DNA of 64,000 bases, from positions 1-64,000 of the forward strand of contig CAYPLH010000008.1 in NCBI GenBank assembly GCA_964411505.1, written 5' to 3'. This DNA comes from CAYPLH01 sp964411505 (GTDB lineage Bacteria > Bacillota > Clostridia > CAYPLH01 > DUMO01). The position numbers and the translations under genes were made by a program. Numbering within the stretch: position 1 is the stretch's first letter; every line of letters begins with the position of its first letter. The notes under the pieces are model-generated. The model did not search any database. It was given only the letters and a program-made list of their open reading frames with translations, and was not told the DNA's origin. Of this stretch, positions 43,157 to 52,075 are shown in pieces.

Positions 43157-45004
43157 TTATTCTTCATCAATTTCTTCAGTTGTATGTGCCTTAACCATAG
43201 CCTCTGTAGGTGATATGAAAACCTTTATTTCGCCATCTACACAAAGCTGTTGATCACCTAACAAACTATCTGCTACAGGTGTGCTAACATGAGTGCCTGT
43301 AATTAACAAAACTATTTCTTTCTCAGGCTGCAGTTCTACATTTATAATAGGCAACAAAACCTTCTGTTTCTCATCTGTACCTCTTCCGTGTATGATTGTA
43401 GCTCCTGACGCACCAGATAGGCGTGCTACATCTATAACCTTTTCAGCAAGCCCCCTGTTTACAACTACCAAAATACAGTCATGTTGTATGTTGCTCTCAT
43501 CCAGTAGCTGAGAGGCTACAATACTCTTTTTCTCAGTTGTAGAATATGATATTTTTTTATGTTTGAACACAGTTCCCAAAATCATGATTGATAAAACTGG
43601 AGCCATTGCCACCATTGCAATAACTCCAAAACCATCCACCAGCACATTGGCAGTATCTATAATCATAGCTGCTCCTTGCGCAAAAGCAAGTACAAAGGTT
43701 GCTGTCATAGGTCCCGAAGCAACTCCACCTGCATCATAAGCGATCCCAACAAAAACCGGATCGGCTTTAAATGAAAGCAATATTGCAATAGCAAACCCTG
43801 GAAGAAGAAAATACCACAGCTTAACCTCAGGTACGATAATCCTTACCATAGAAAGAGCAATTGCAATACCAACACCTATAGATAGAGTCATTCGGATTAG
43901 ACTAAGAGGAATATGACCACCAGTGACTTCTTCAATCTGCTCACCAAGCACATGCACGGCAGGTTCAACAAGAACAACGATAAGACCCAGCAAAAATCCT
44001 ATCCCTATCAATATCCAATGATTCATATTAGCAAGCTCCATACCAATAATCCGACCCATGTCCATGAATCCTGAGTTTACTGCAGTAAGGAATATGGCAA
44101 GTCCTAGCAGGGTAAAGACAAGCCCTTTAATTATTCTAAAAAGATCTTCCTTAGATAGTTTAAATTTTGTAAAGTTATAAATAAAAAACAAAGCCGCAAT
44201 AGGCAAAAGAGCTAGAAGTGATTCCACGAAAACTACCGGTAATGCATTTATTATAGGTCCAAGTACACCCTTGGCTATAACAAATTCTCCTGCATCTCCT
44301 TGTATATGTTTTTGCCCTGAAATTATGGATAATAGCATCAACGCCAATATTGGTCCAGCACTCATTATACCAACAAGTCCAAAAGAATTTTCTTCTGAGT
44401 TCTTTCCGCCTTTCACTTTGGACAGTCCCAACGATATCGCCAGAACAAACGGTGTGGTAAGAGCACCGGTGGTTGCACCTGAGGCGTCAAAGGATATGGC
44501 AAGGAATTCTTCGGTTACAAAAAGCGCCAAAACAAAAATTACTCCATAGGTTATTGCCATAAACACACTGAGAGATTTGTCCCTCAATAATCTGAAAACG
44601 CCAAATGAAACCATAATTCCCACTCCAATAGACACCAAATACACAATAATAGGTGCGTTTAGACTACCACCAGACGCTGACTCAACCTGTGAACCAAGGA
44701 TTAATAAATCAGGTTCTGCAACAGTTATCAAAAAACCTAAAAGGAAACTAAGGATTGTAATTTTATAAGGTGATCTCGAAGTGGCTACTTCTTGCGACAT
44801 AACCTCGCCAATCGGGTTCATAGCCAAATCTACACCCCATAAGAAAATTGAAAGCCCGATTAAGAGCATTACACTACCAACAATAAAACGTATAATAATA
44901 TCTGTTCCCACATCAACTACAGTGTAACAGAGTACTAAAACTAATATCACAACCGGTAATAAGGTTCGGGTTACTTCTTTACCTTTTTCAAAGATCAAAT
45001 TCAT
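43157..45004 (-). CDS. DUF1538 membrane protein with internal duplication and fused P-II-like domain
   Basis: This 615-residue protein has two membrane halves repeated with a period of about 250 residues. AEPDLLILGSQVESASGG (96-113) matches VEPAVHVLGEQIEEVTGG (346-363), and FDASGATTGALTTPFVLA (172-189) matches YDAGGVASGPMTATFVLA (423-440). SIGVGI occurs at 125 and 375. Each half therefore offers a conserved Glu-Pro and an Asp in the membrane, as expected of a transporter. Residues about 508-610 form a P-II-like regulatory domain (VVVNRGLAEKVIDVARLSGA, then IIHGRG). Its start overlaps the stop of the double P-II gene by 4 bp. The transported solute is unknown. Confidence 0.85.
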   Translation of the reverse strand: MNLIFEKGKEVTRTLLPVVILVLVLCYTVVDVGTDIIIRFIVGSVMLLIGLSIFLWGVDLAMNPIGEVMSQEVATSRSPYKITILSFLLGFLITVAEPDLLILGSQVESASGGSLNAPIIVYLVSIGVGIMVSFGVFRLLRDKSLSVFMAITYGVIFVLALFVTEEFLAISFDASGATTGALTTPFVLAISLGLSKVKGGKNSEENSFGLVGIMSAGPILALMLLSIISGQKHIQGDAGEFVIAKGVLGPIINALPVVFVESLLALLPIAALFFIYNFTKFKLSKEDLFRIIKGLVFTLLGLAIFLTAVNSGFMDMGRIIGMELANMNHWILIGIGFLLGLIVVLVEPAVHVLGEQIEEVTGGHIPLSLIRMTLSIGVGIAIALSMVRIIVPEVKLWYFLLPGFAIAILLSFKADPVFVGIAYDAGGVASGPMTATFVLAFAQGAAMIIDTANVLVDGFGVIAMVAMAPVLSIMILGTVFKHKKISYSTTEKKSIVASQLLDESNIQHDCILVVVNRGLAEKVIDVARLSGASGATIIHGRGTDEKQKVLLPIINVELQPEKEIVLLITGTHVSTPVADSLLGDQQLCVDGEIKVFISPTEAMVKAHTTEEIDEE

Positions 45005-45678
45005 CGCATTACCTCCCCACTCTCGTCAGACCGGTTTTCAAGGAGACCACTGACTTGGCTCACAGGGAGAGTAAATATAATGCCGTTCCCAGCTTTTGCA
45101 AGCTCAAGATCAGTAAATATCTTTCCTCGAATTTGAGAAACCTCGTCTTTTGTCGTGATAATCATTAAAATATCTTTTTGGGGCTCAATAACCAACGGAA
45201 AATAAAAGTCTGTCGGAATGCCGGCTCCACGTCCATGAATCAAGGTTCCTCCCTTAGCTCCTGCTTCCCTTGCTACTTTTATACAAGACTTACTTCGTCC
45301 CTTATCTACAATAGTCATAATACAAAGATACGGGGAAGAAATTTTCTCTTGCAAAACCCTGTGTTTTTGACCAACAGTTTGTGATTGCCAGCGTTTAAAG
45401 GGTATTGAAAAAGCCATCCCTCTATTCCTCTTGTTAAGCATAAATTCCTCGCTGATTACTTGGTGTAATCTAGCACAAAGCTCATCTGATGCCGATATCA
45501 TAAGAATTTCTTTATGTATCTCAGTCAAACCAATCATCTCAAGCAGCTTAGATTGTACTGTACCTTCCCCTAAAAATATCGTTCCTCCCACAGCACCGCA
45601 TTCTTGGGCTTTGCGCAATACAGCATTAGCCTTGCCACGGTTTACGATAACAAAAAATAATGCATCTATATCTACCAC
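45001..45678 (-). CDS. tandem P-II-like signalling protein
   Basis: This 225-residue protein has two P-II-like domains in a row. The first has VNRGKANAVLRKAQECGAVG (about 12-31) then GTIFLGEG. The second has VDKGRSKSCIKVAREAGAKG then GTLIHGRGAG (about 125-154). P-II proteins bind nucleotides and regulate transporters or enzymes by docking a flexible loop. Here the stop codon overlaps the start of a DUF1538 transporter with its own P-II domain, so a role as its regulator is likely. The only start is GTG at 45678, with AGGGA very close to it; a TAG lies two codons upstream, so nothing longer is possible. Confidence 0.85.
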   Translation of the reverse strand: MVDIDALFFVIVNRGKANAVLRKAQECGAVGGTIFLGEGTVQSKLLEMIGLTEIHKEILMISASDELCARLHQVISEEFMLNKRNRGMAFSIPFKRWQSQTVGQKHRVLQEKISSPYLCIMTIVDKGRSKSCIKVAREAGAKGGTLIHGRGAGIPTDFYFPLVIEPQKDILMIITTKDEVSQIRGKIFTDLELAKAGNGIIFTLPVSQVSGLLENRSDESGEVMR

Positions 45679-45916
45679 TCCCTAGTCTTATTAAGTTTTC
45701 TCAAAAAACTTGAACTGATGTTAAATGTATTACAATTCAATTGTTGTATATAACCAGAATACAGCCTCATATATTTAGGCTAATCCTAGTTTTAAATTAA
45801 AACACATTATAATCATAGCATAAGATTTAAGTTAACGGTATACAATACTTTTAAGATGTCTGTATTAGTTAATGAATAATCCGTCTCTTGATAGTACTAC
45901 AGCATTAATTCTTGAA

Positions 45917-46807
45917 TTATTCTGATTTTGTTTTTCTGAATCTTTTTCTGTAACTACATTTTCTGCAGAGTTCCTCTACTACTTCCATTGCCAAAAAGCC
46001 ATTAACTATATTTTTAACTCTATCACTCTCAAGTATCTTTGAAAATTCTTGGTTTTTAATGTTACCAAGATTTATGCTCCCCTCTCCATCCATACAGCAT
46101 GGAACTACCGTCCCATCCACCAATACTGCAATCTGACTGCGAAGTCCATAGCAAAATCCTTTTTCCCGATCTTCCTTCTCCTTCATGTCCGGCCATTTGA
46201 ACTCATAATCCTGATTTAAGTAAATATTTTCAGCAATTTTGATGCCTCTTTCCTGTGCCCCTTTTTCTTCGATACTGTAAGGTAATTTGAATGCCCTCTC
46301 AATAATCTGTAATAACTCCCTATTGCGTTTTCTTTCAATGTTCGCCCGATTGCTTTCTTCTAAATTCCAGAATCTAAATGAGATAATGACTTTTGATACT
46401 TTTGTGGCTTGCTTTGCAAATTCTATAATATTAGTAATATATTCATCTTTGTTGTTTAAACCACTATTTCCATCAAAGCTATGCAAAGAAAAGTTAATCT
46501 GCCTTAACGCAGGGTGCCCTATTAGTTTTTCTTTTACATCGCTAATCAAAGTCCCGTTAGTGGTTATATTCACTTTGAAATCTTTTGCATTACTAAAGTC
46601 AAGAAACTCACCTATTTGTGGGTGAAGAAGAGGTTCGCCTTTTACATGAAAGTATAAATAATCAGTGTAAGGTTTTACCTGATCTAACACAAGTTGAAAA
46701 GTTGTTGAGCTCATAAAATCCAATTGGCGTTCTGACCTTGGGCAGAAACTGCAATCAAGATTACAAACATTTGTTATTTCAATATATACCCTTTTAAAAC
46801 GTTTCAT
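45917..46807 (-). CDS. radical SAM/SPASM domain protein
   Basis: This 296-residue radical SAM enzyme has the [4Fe-4S] motif CNLDCSFC (about 14-21, CxxxCxxC), the GEP motif HVKGEPLLHP and a C-terminal SPASM-type cluster region (CYGLRSQIAVLVDGTVVPCC and then CRKC). SPASM enzymes often modify peptides or act in cofactor or sugar maturation. No small precursor-peptide gene is evident beside it, so the substrate is unknown. GGGAG precedes the ATG. It is monocistronic. Confidence 0.9.
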   Translation of the reverse strand: MKRFKRVYIEITNVCNLDCSFCPRSERQLDFMSSTTFQLVLDQVKPYTDYLYFHVKGEPLLHPQIGEFLDFSNAKDFKVNITTNGTLISDVKEKLIGHPALRQINFSLHSFDGNSGLNNKDEYITNIIEFAKQATKVSKVIISFRFWNLEESNRANIERKRNRELLQIIERAFKLPYSIEEKGAQERGIKIAENIYLNQDYEFKWPDMKEKEDREKGFCYGLRSQIAVLVDGTVVPCCMDGEGSINLGNIKNQEFSKILESDRVKNIVNGFLAMEVVEELCRKCSYRKRFRKTKSE

Positions 46808-47130
46808 TTTTATAAACTCCCATCATAAGGATATGGTTTAGCAAAAAGAACAAGGCTTACTCTACGTTTTCCTTAGCATTAAAAAGACACCATTTGCTTG
46901 CGCAATTGATTCTATTGTTATAAAATAATTATATCATAGATAGCCACTTCATAGCTTTTGTGATAATTAAAAATATCTTAATATCATCATTCTATGATGC
47001 ATAGGTGAGCAGCAAACAAAGTTTGAGATCAGTCCACTTGGTAGAATAATGGATGATCATGTTAACTAATTTTAATTAGTATAGTTTTGCTATAAGGTTT
47101 AATTAAAAATATAAAGTTGGAATTGTGATT
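46808..47130. other. divergent spacer with a 16-bp palindrome
   Basis: Between the radical SAM gene (minus) and the kinase gene (plus) the only structure seen is the palindrome ACTAATT-TT-AATTAGT at 47065-47080, 51 bp before the kinase start. It could be an operator or promoter element. Confidence 0.45.
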
Positions 47131-47997
47131 ATGAAAAATAGTCTTAATGTGAAAAAAGCAGCACGAGTTATTTTTAGCTTGAATTTAATACAGTTAGCAA
47201 GCCTTATCGGAATACTTGCTTCATATTATTTTACTCATAATTCTATTCCGCTATATCAATTAAGTATTTTTTTGATTGTAATATTTATAACTTTATGCAT
47301 AAACTGTTTAGTGGCTGTCAGAAAAATTTTAAATTTGCGCAAAATTAACTTACAATCACAAATGCTGCTTTCCTCTCTCCAAAATGTAGAGAATTTAAAC
47401 AATACCTTACGTGCTCAGCGACACGATTTTCTCAATCACCTTCAGGTTGTTTACGGTCTAATTGAAATAGATGAATACGAGCATGTAAAAAAGTACATTG
47501 AGAAAGTATATGTGGATATACAGAAGGTTAACATGGTATTAAAAACATCCGTTCCTGCTGTTAATGCACTACTACAGGCCAAAACGCTCTATTGTGAGAA
47601 GAACAGCATAAAAATAGGACTTGAAATCACATCAAGACTTGAAGGCATCAAAGTTCCATCATGGGAATTGTGTAGAGTTCTTGGAAACCTCATTGATAAT
47701 GCAGTTAATGCACTTTCTCTTTCTGAAAATAAAGATAAAAACCTTTTGGTAAAACTTACAGAAACCCTTAAGTCCTTTGATATAAGTGTAATTGATAATG
47801 GTGTACCCATCCCTTCCGTACATCAAGATGAACTTTTTAAGCCAGGCTTCACTACAAGAAAAAACTTGGGCGAAGGTATGGGATTGGCAATTGTTAAGGA
47901 CATAGCAGTCAAATATGGTGGGAAGGTATTTTGGGAAGTTAATGAAGCTTATAAACGTTTTTGTGTATCAGTTCCCAAAGAAATTTCAAGCACTTAA
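47131..47997 (+). CDS. Spo0B/DpiB-type sensor histidine kinase
   Basis: The 288-residue membrane kinase has two N-terminal transmembrane helices (about 12-32 and 40-62) with almost no extracellular loop. A coiled stretch leads to the phospho-acceptor LRAQRHDFLNHLQVVYGLIE of the Spo0B/CitA type, then a GHKL ATPase with N-box LGNLIDNAVNAL and G-boxes VIDNGVPIP and GEGMGLAIVK. Such kinases typically sense membrane or cell-wall state, or a membrane partner. The ATG at 47131 is used; a GTG two codons earlier is equally weakly supported. Its likely partner regulator is three genes downstream (49853-50590). Confidence 0.88.
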   Translation: MKNSLNVKKAARVIFSLNLIQLASLIGILASYYFTHNSIPLYQLSIFLIVIFITLCINCLVAVRKILNLRKINLQSQMLLSSLQNVENLNNTLRAQRHDFLNHLQVVYGLIEIDEYEHVKKYIEKVYVDIQKVNMVLKTSVPAVNALLQAKTLYCEKNSIKIGLEITSRLEGIKVPSWELCRVLGNLIDNAVNALSLSENKDKNLLVKLTETLKSFDISVIDNGVPIPSVHQDELFKPGFTTRKNLGEGMGLAIVKDIAVKYGGKVFWEVNEAYKRFCVSVPKEISST

Positions 47998-48076
47998 ATA
48001 GACTGTTTAATCTCTGGCATGTATATTATAGCAATCAAAAGTTTTAACGTGTGTTAAATTGATATATAATAAATTT

Positions 48077-48120
48077 ATGATTGCTCATCGTTATGTCGCA
48101 AAGCGACTTTCCGTGAGGTA
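48077..48120. repeat. REP-like element, copy 4
   Basis: ATGATTGCTCATCGTTATG is followed by the hairpin GTCGCAAAGCGAC. It belongs to the family at 15755-15805 and lies between the kinase and nfeD genes. Confidence 0.55.
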
Positions 48121-48197
48121 GTCAATTTACACAAAATAAATTAAAACATTGTTTCAAAATTGATCGCCATAATATTTTGTGATGGGAGTTGATAAAA

Positions 48198-48701
48198 ATG
48201 GGAATCTTAAATTTTATTGTTACAATGGAATTGTTATCAGCTATTTGTTTTGTATTAGGCTTTGTATTTGTCATATTTGAGATGTTCTACCCGGGTTTTG
48301 GTGCTCCGGGTGTTATTGGTATTATTTTATTGTTTCTAGGGGTTGTGCAAACTGCTGGTAGTGTTTTGGAGGCATTTATATTAATAATCCTGATTATCGC
48401 TATATTAGGTATTGCGTTAACTATTGTTCTTCATTCAGCTGCAAAAGGTCGTCTTTCAAAAACACTTATACTTAATGATTCTTTAAAAAAGGAATCTGGT
48501 TTTATTGGAACAGAAGACCTTAACTATTTTCTTTACAAGGAAGGAATAACCTTAACCGTCTTAAGACCTTCAGGCATTGCTGATTTTGATGGTGTTAAGT
48601 TAGATGTTGTTTCCGAAAGTGAGTTTTTACCAAAGAATACTAAGGTTAAAATAATTAAAGTATCTGGAAGGCGTATCTTGGTAAGAAAAATTGAATTATG
48701 A
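48198..48701 (+). CDS. NfeD family membrane protein (short form)
   Basis: This 167-residue protein has hydrophobic helices from about 5-95 (VFVIFEMFYPGFGAPGVIGI is the family signature) and a C-terminal OB-fold (LKKESGFIGTEDLNYFLYKE onward). NfeD proteins of this length partner with flotillin-like proteins in membrane microdomains. The ATG at 48198 has GGGAG upstream. It is 42 bp before floA, so the two are one unit. Confidence 0.9.
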   Translation: MGILNFIVTMELLSAICFVLGFVFVIFEMFYPGFGAPGVIGIILLFLGVVQTAGSVLEAFILIILIIAILGIALTIVLHSAAKGRLSKTLILNDSLKKESGFIGTEDLNYFLYKEGITLTVLRPSGIADFDGVKLDVVSESEFLPKNTKVKIIKVSGRRILVRKIEL

Positions 48702-48743
48702 TGTTCTTATAATTGTTTAATTATTAACTTGGGAGGATTGTTT

Positions 48744-49733
48744 ATGGGTTGGTTGGTTTTAGTAGTTGTTTTAGGTGTTGTTTTTGTATTAATCATTTCT
48801 TTCTTTAGCCTTGTCCCTATTGGGCTATGGACATCAGCATTTGCAGCCGGTGTAAGAATAAGCATAGTTACTCTAATAGGTATGCGCTTAAGAAGAGTTA
48901 CACCTGCTAGGATTGTTAACCCTCAAATAAAAGCGACTAAAGCAGGAATAGATGTTTCAATTAATGAGCTTGAAGCCCATTACTTAGCAGGCGGGAATAT
49001 TGACCGAGTTGTGAATGCGTTAATTGCCGCTCAAAGAGCAGATATTCCTCTAAGTTTCGAAAGAGCTGCAGCGATAGATCTTGCTGGGCGGGATGTGCTT
49101 GAGGCAGTACAGATGAGCGTTAACCCTAAGGTTATAGAAACTCCTTTAATCTCATCGATTGCAAAAGATGGTATAGAACTTATAACAAGAGCACGCGTTA
49201 CTGTAAGAGCAAACATTGACAGGCTTGTAGGAGGAGCAGGTGAACAAACAATAATTGCTCGTGTAGGTGAAGGTATGGTTAGCACTGTAGGCTCTGTAGA
49301 ATCACACTCAGAGGTTCTGGAGAATCCTGATCTCATTTCACAGACTGTGCTTAATAAGGGTTTGGATGCAGGAACTGCTTTTGAAATTTTGTCCATTGAT
49401 ATAGCCGACGTAGATGTTGGTAGGAATATCGGAGCTCAACTACAGACTGATCAAGCTGAAGCAGATAAAAGAATAGCTCAGGCTAAAGCGGAGGAAAGAA
49501 GAGCTATGGCAGTTGCCAGAGAACAGGAAATGAAAGCGTCTGTTCAAGAAATGAGAGCAAAGGTAGTCGAATCAGAAGCTGAAATTCCAAAAGCAATGTC
49601 TGAAGCTTTAAGCAGTGGCAGAATCAGTGTTATTGATTATTATAACCTCCAAAATGTAATTGCAGATACACAAATGAGAGATTCTATCTCAAAGGTTGCC
49701 AAGACAGAAATTGATACGCAAGATAACAGGTGA
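48744..49733 (+). CDS. floA: flotillin-like protein FloA
   Basis: This 329-residue SPFH-domain protein is close in length and sequence to bacterial FloA (YqfA). It has an N-terminal membrane segment (about 1-27), LRRVTPARIVNPQIKATKAG, and the SPFH core ARVTVRANIDRLVGGAGEQT. A Glu/Ala-rich coiled coil (about 235-290: QTDQAEADKRIAQAKAEERR) gives oligomerisation. FloA forms mobile membrane domains that affect fluidity, secretion and kinase signalling. GGGAGG precedes the ATG. The neighbouring genes for a histidine kinase and a response regulator make a membrane-stress circuit plausible. Confidence 0.95.
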   Translation: MGWLVLVVVLGVVFVLIISFFSLVPIGLWTSAFAAGVRISIVTLIGMRLRRVTPARIVNPQIKATKAGIDVSINELEAHYLAGGNIDRVVNALIAAQRADIPLSFERAAAIDLAGRDVLEAVQMSVNPKVIETPLISSIAKDGIELITRARVTVRANIDRLVGGAGEQTIIARVGEGMVSTVGSVESHSEVLENPDLISQTVLNKGLDAGTAFEILSIDIADVDVGRNIGAQLQTDQAEADKRIAQAKAEERRAMAVAREQEMKASVQEMRAKVVESEAEIPKAMSEALSSGRISVIDYYNLQNVIADTQMRDSISKVAKTEIDTQDNR

Positions 49734-49852
49734 GTCAATATATTGGGCTTTCTTAACTTAAAAACCTTGTAGAGTTTGGGAAACCGGCTCACTAGAATTA
49801 AAATGGCAAATGAAATATTATCAGTTTTAAAAAAACAGGAGAGCTTTGACTA

Positions 49853-50590
49853 ATGACACTAAAAACATTGATTGTAGATGATGATGAAGGTATGCAGCTA
49901 GTTTTAAAAAAATTTATAGAAAAAGTTGATGGCTATGAAGTTTCGGGTATTGCTGCAAATGGCGAAGCAGCGCTTAAAATGGTAGAGACAGTAAAACCTC
50001 ATGTTGTATTTTTAGATATTGAGATGCCCATTCTTGGCGGAGTTGGGTGTGCTAAAAAAATAATGGATATTAACCCTAAAATTAAAATTATATTTGCTAC
50101 AGCCTTTCAGGAGTATATGCCTGATGCCTTTGAGCTCTATGCTTATGATTATATTATAAAACCATTCAATTTCGGAAGGATACAAAAAACACTGAACCGC
50201 ATTAAGGAACTGTTGACCCAACCAAATGAAATAGTAAGCAATAATAACAAATATACTAGAAGTTTAGATAAAATAATCATAAAAAATAAGGATGGTGTAA
50301 GTTTTGTAAATATGGATGAAATCATATTAATCCAACGAGAGAATCGTAGTACGGTTGTTTATACTAACGATGAACGCTATGTTACGTCTGAAGGGTTAAG
50401 TGAAATTGAAGCTCGCCTTAATAAAGAACTCTTCTTTAGAAGTCATAAATCTTACATCATTAATCTTTCTATGATTCACAAAATTTACCCCTATGGTCGT
50501 TGGACCTATATTGTCAAATTTAAAAACACCGACAAGGATGCGCTCATAACATACAAACAAAATGAAGAGTTGCAAAAAATGTTTATGTGA
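49853..50590 (+). CDS. LytTR-family response regulator
   Basis: The 245-residue regulator has an N-terminal receiver (TLIVDDDEGMQLVLKKFIE, phospho-Asp in VVFLDIEMP at about 55, and KPF) and a C-terminal LytTR DNA-binding domain (about 140-240: VSFVNMDEIILIQRENRSTV, RSHKSYIINLSMIHKIYP). AGGAG lies about 10 nt before the ATG. LytTR regulators with Spo0B-like kinases typically control envelope genes. The kinase at 47131 is the probable partner. Confidence 0.93.
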   Translation: MTLKTLIVDDDEGMQLVLKKFIEKVDGYEVSGIAANGEAALKMVETVKPHVVFLDIEMPILGGVGCAKKIMDINPKIKIIFATAFQEYMPDAFELYAYDYIIKPFNFGRIQKTLNRIKELLTQPNEIVSNNNKYTRSLDKIIIKNKDGVSFVNMDEIILIQRENRSTVVYTNDERYVTSEGLSEIEARLNKELFFRSHKSYIINLSMIHKIYPYGRWTYIVKFKNTDKDALITYKQNEELQKMFM

Positions 50591-50795
50591 TATGCCCGAC
50601 GCAGACAAAGCTTACAAGGAGATGCTCATGCCCGGGCAATGTCATCAAGCTAATATGTAAGCAATTGGCACAAATGTAAAATGCGTTGTTACGTGTAGTT
50701 GGCCGACCCACGAAGCAAGAGCCACAGGAAGTGGCGACTATCAAAAATATTGTGCTTAAAAGTTCTGCTCATTATCTACTGTAAACTTTTTTGTC

Positions 50796-51160
50796 TCAAA
50801 AATGTTCCAAACATTGCAATAGATATGGAACTGGACAATGCCTTGACAGGCCGATCTGCAATCTCAGCTCAATATCAGGTGCAATGGATTTGTTGGTAGA
50901 GAAAAAGGCAGAAATCAGTTCTTCTATATCATTGGAAAAATACTCTGCAAGCCCCCCAAACATCTTCTCCAATTTCCAATAGTGCAACACCGTCTTCCTT
51001 TGCCTGTACGAAAGTCGCTTCTACGAGTAACCTGCGCATCTCTGTATTATCAAAACGGTCACCTATATTTTCGTTTGTCCATTTATGCATATTGTCCATA
51101 GATGATAATGCTGCCTTTATTGGCTCAATGTTATACCCTGTTCTATTTTGAAGAAATTTT
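50796..51160 (-). pseudogene. frameshifted remnant of an unidentified protein gene
   Basis: Two overlapping minus-strand frames give one continuous protein-like stretch. The first, from about 51160 to 50945, reads IEPIKAALSSMDNMHKWTNE, then AKEDGVALLEIGEDVWG. The second frame then takes over (LAEYFSNDIEELISAFFSTN, then PDIELRLQIGLSRHCPVPYL) to a TGA near 50796. The join needs a frameshift near 50940, and both ends are missing. The tail PDIELRLQIGLSRHC recalls adenosine-deaminase-like hydrolases, but I am not sure of the family. Confidence 0.5.
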
Positions 51161-51163
51161 CTA

Positions 51164-51328
51164 CTACCGCATGCTAGCTCTCCGTAGACCTTCTTCGTGT
51201 TTTGCCCTTTGTGGAAGCACTTTGATATCGTCAAGAGGATTTCGAATCTTTGCGATTTCTTTACTACTAACATGTGTATAAATCTCAATCGTTTTAGAAC
51301 TCGCATAGCCCAACAATTTACGTAGAAC
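51164..51328 (-). pseudogene. C-terminal remnant of a tyrosine recombinase (integrase)
   Basis: The minus strand reads VLRKLLGYASSKTIEIYTHV and then SSKEIAKIRNPLDDIKVLPQ before TAG at 51164-51166. This is the end of a phage-type integrase: LLGHxxxxTTxxYTHV contains the catalytic His/Trp position and the active Tyr. The rest of the gene is gone. It marks an old mobile-element insertion next to the V-ATPase operon. Confidence 0.75.
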
Positions 51329-51331
51329 CAA

Positions 51332-51364
51332 AAAAGCTGATAAGAAAAATTCCTATCAGCTTTT
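51332..51364 (-). terminator. terminator of the V-ATPase operon
   Basis: An 11-bp stem AAAAGCTGATA/TATCAGCTTTT with an 11-nt loop is followed by T residues on the minus strand. It lies 50 bp beyond the stop of the subunit D gene. Confidence 0.85.
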
Positions 51365-51412
51365 AGATACATTCGAATTTTGTTGAACTTTTTTTGAATA
51401 ACTTATTATTAT

Positions 51413-52075
51413 CTATGCCTGTCTGGCCTTATATTGATGAGCCTGCTCTAACATCATGTCCTTGACCTTCATCAAACGTATCAGATTTCCTCTTTCATTT
51501 TCTTCAAGCTTCATTGAAATGTATTTAATTGTCTCAGTTAACTGGGGGATTAAAACATACTCTAACGCGTTTACTCTTCTTCTTGTCTTTTCAATTTCCT
51601 CTGACAATAGCTGAACAGTTTTTTCAATTTGGGCAAGTTTAAGCATGTACGGAAAAACTTCAGTCAGTGTTTTAACCGCTCCGTCAAGTTCCCCTGATGT
51701 TGTTGCAAATCCATAGGGGTAGACATTACTCACATCAGTGCCTTCTGTTGTAAAATTCAGCACAGGCACTTCCACACCCATAATATTGTTTGTCCCTGTA
51801 CTTAACGCTATTTTCTGTTTAGGGAACATAAGTGCTTCGCCAAAAAACTCAGTAGACATAATTGCTCTGGCTATAAGAAACCTTTCATTGACCTTTGCCA
51901 TCATTTTTTCAACAGTTTCTCTTAATTCCTTATTCTCTTTTACAATTTCAAGGAACTGCTTCATAAGCTCATCTCTTTTGTCTTTTAGAAGCTTATGTCC
52001 TCTTCTGGCAACCTTAAGCCTGTTCTTAAGTCTGGTCAGCTCCATCCTTGTTGGGTTTACTTGCATAATTGACAT
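51413..52075 (-). CDS. ntpD: V-type ATP synthase subunit D
   Basis: The 220-residue central-stalk subunit has long N- and C-terminal helices that form the rotor shaft. The start MQVNPTRMELTRLKNRLKVA and the C-terminal RRRVNALEYVLIPQLTETIK are diagnostic. The ATG at 52075 is used because TAGGAGAG lies 5 nt upstream; the ATG at 52096 has no such site. It is the last gene of the operon, about 170 bp after subunit B. Confidence 0.94.
   Translation of the reverse strand: MSIMQVNPTRMELTRLKNRLKVARRGHKLLKDKRDELMKQFLEIVKENKELRETVEKMMAKVNERFLIARAIMSTEFFGEALMFPKQKIALSTGTNNIMGVEVPVLNFTTEGTDVSNVYPYGFATTSGELDGAVKTLTEVFPYMLKLAQIEKTVQLLSEEIEKTRRRVNALEYVLIPQLTETIKYISMKLEENERGNLIRLMKVKDMMLEQAHQYKARQA

Noticed and set aside
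45895..45902. TACTACAG considered as another full MITE copy
   Set aside because: No matching inverted end within 200 bp; at best a solitary end. The same holds for 38511-38518.
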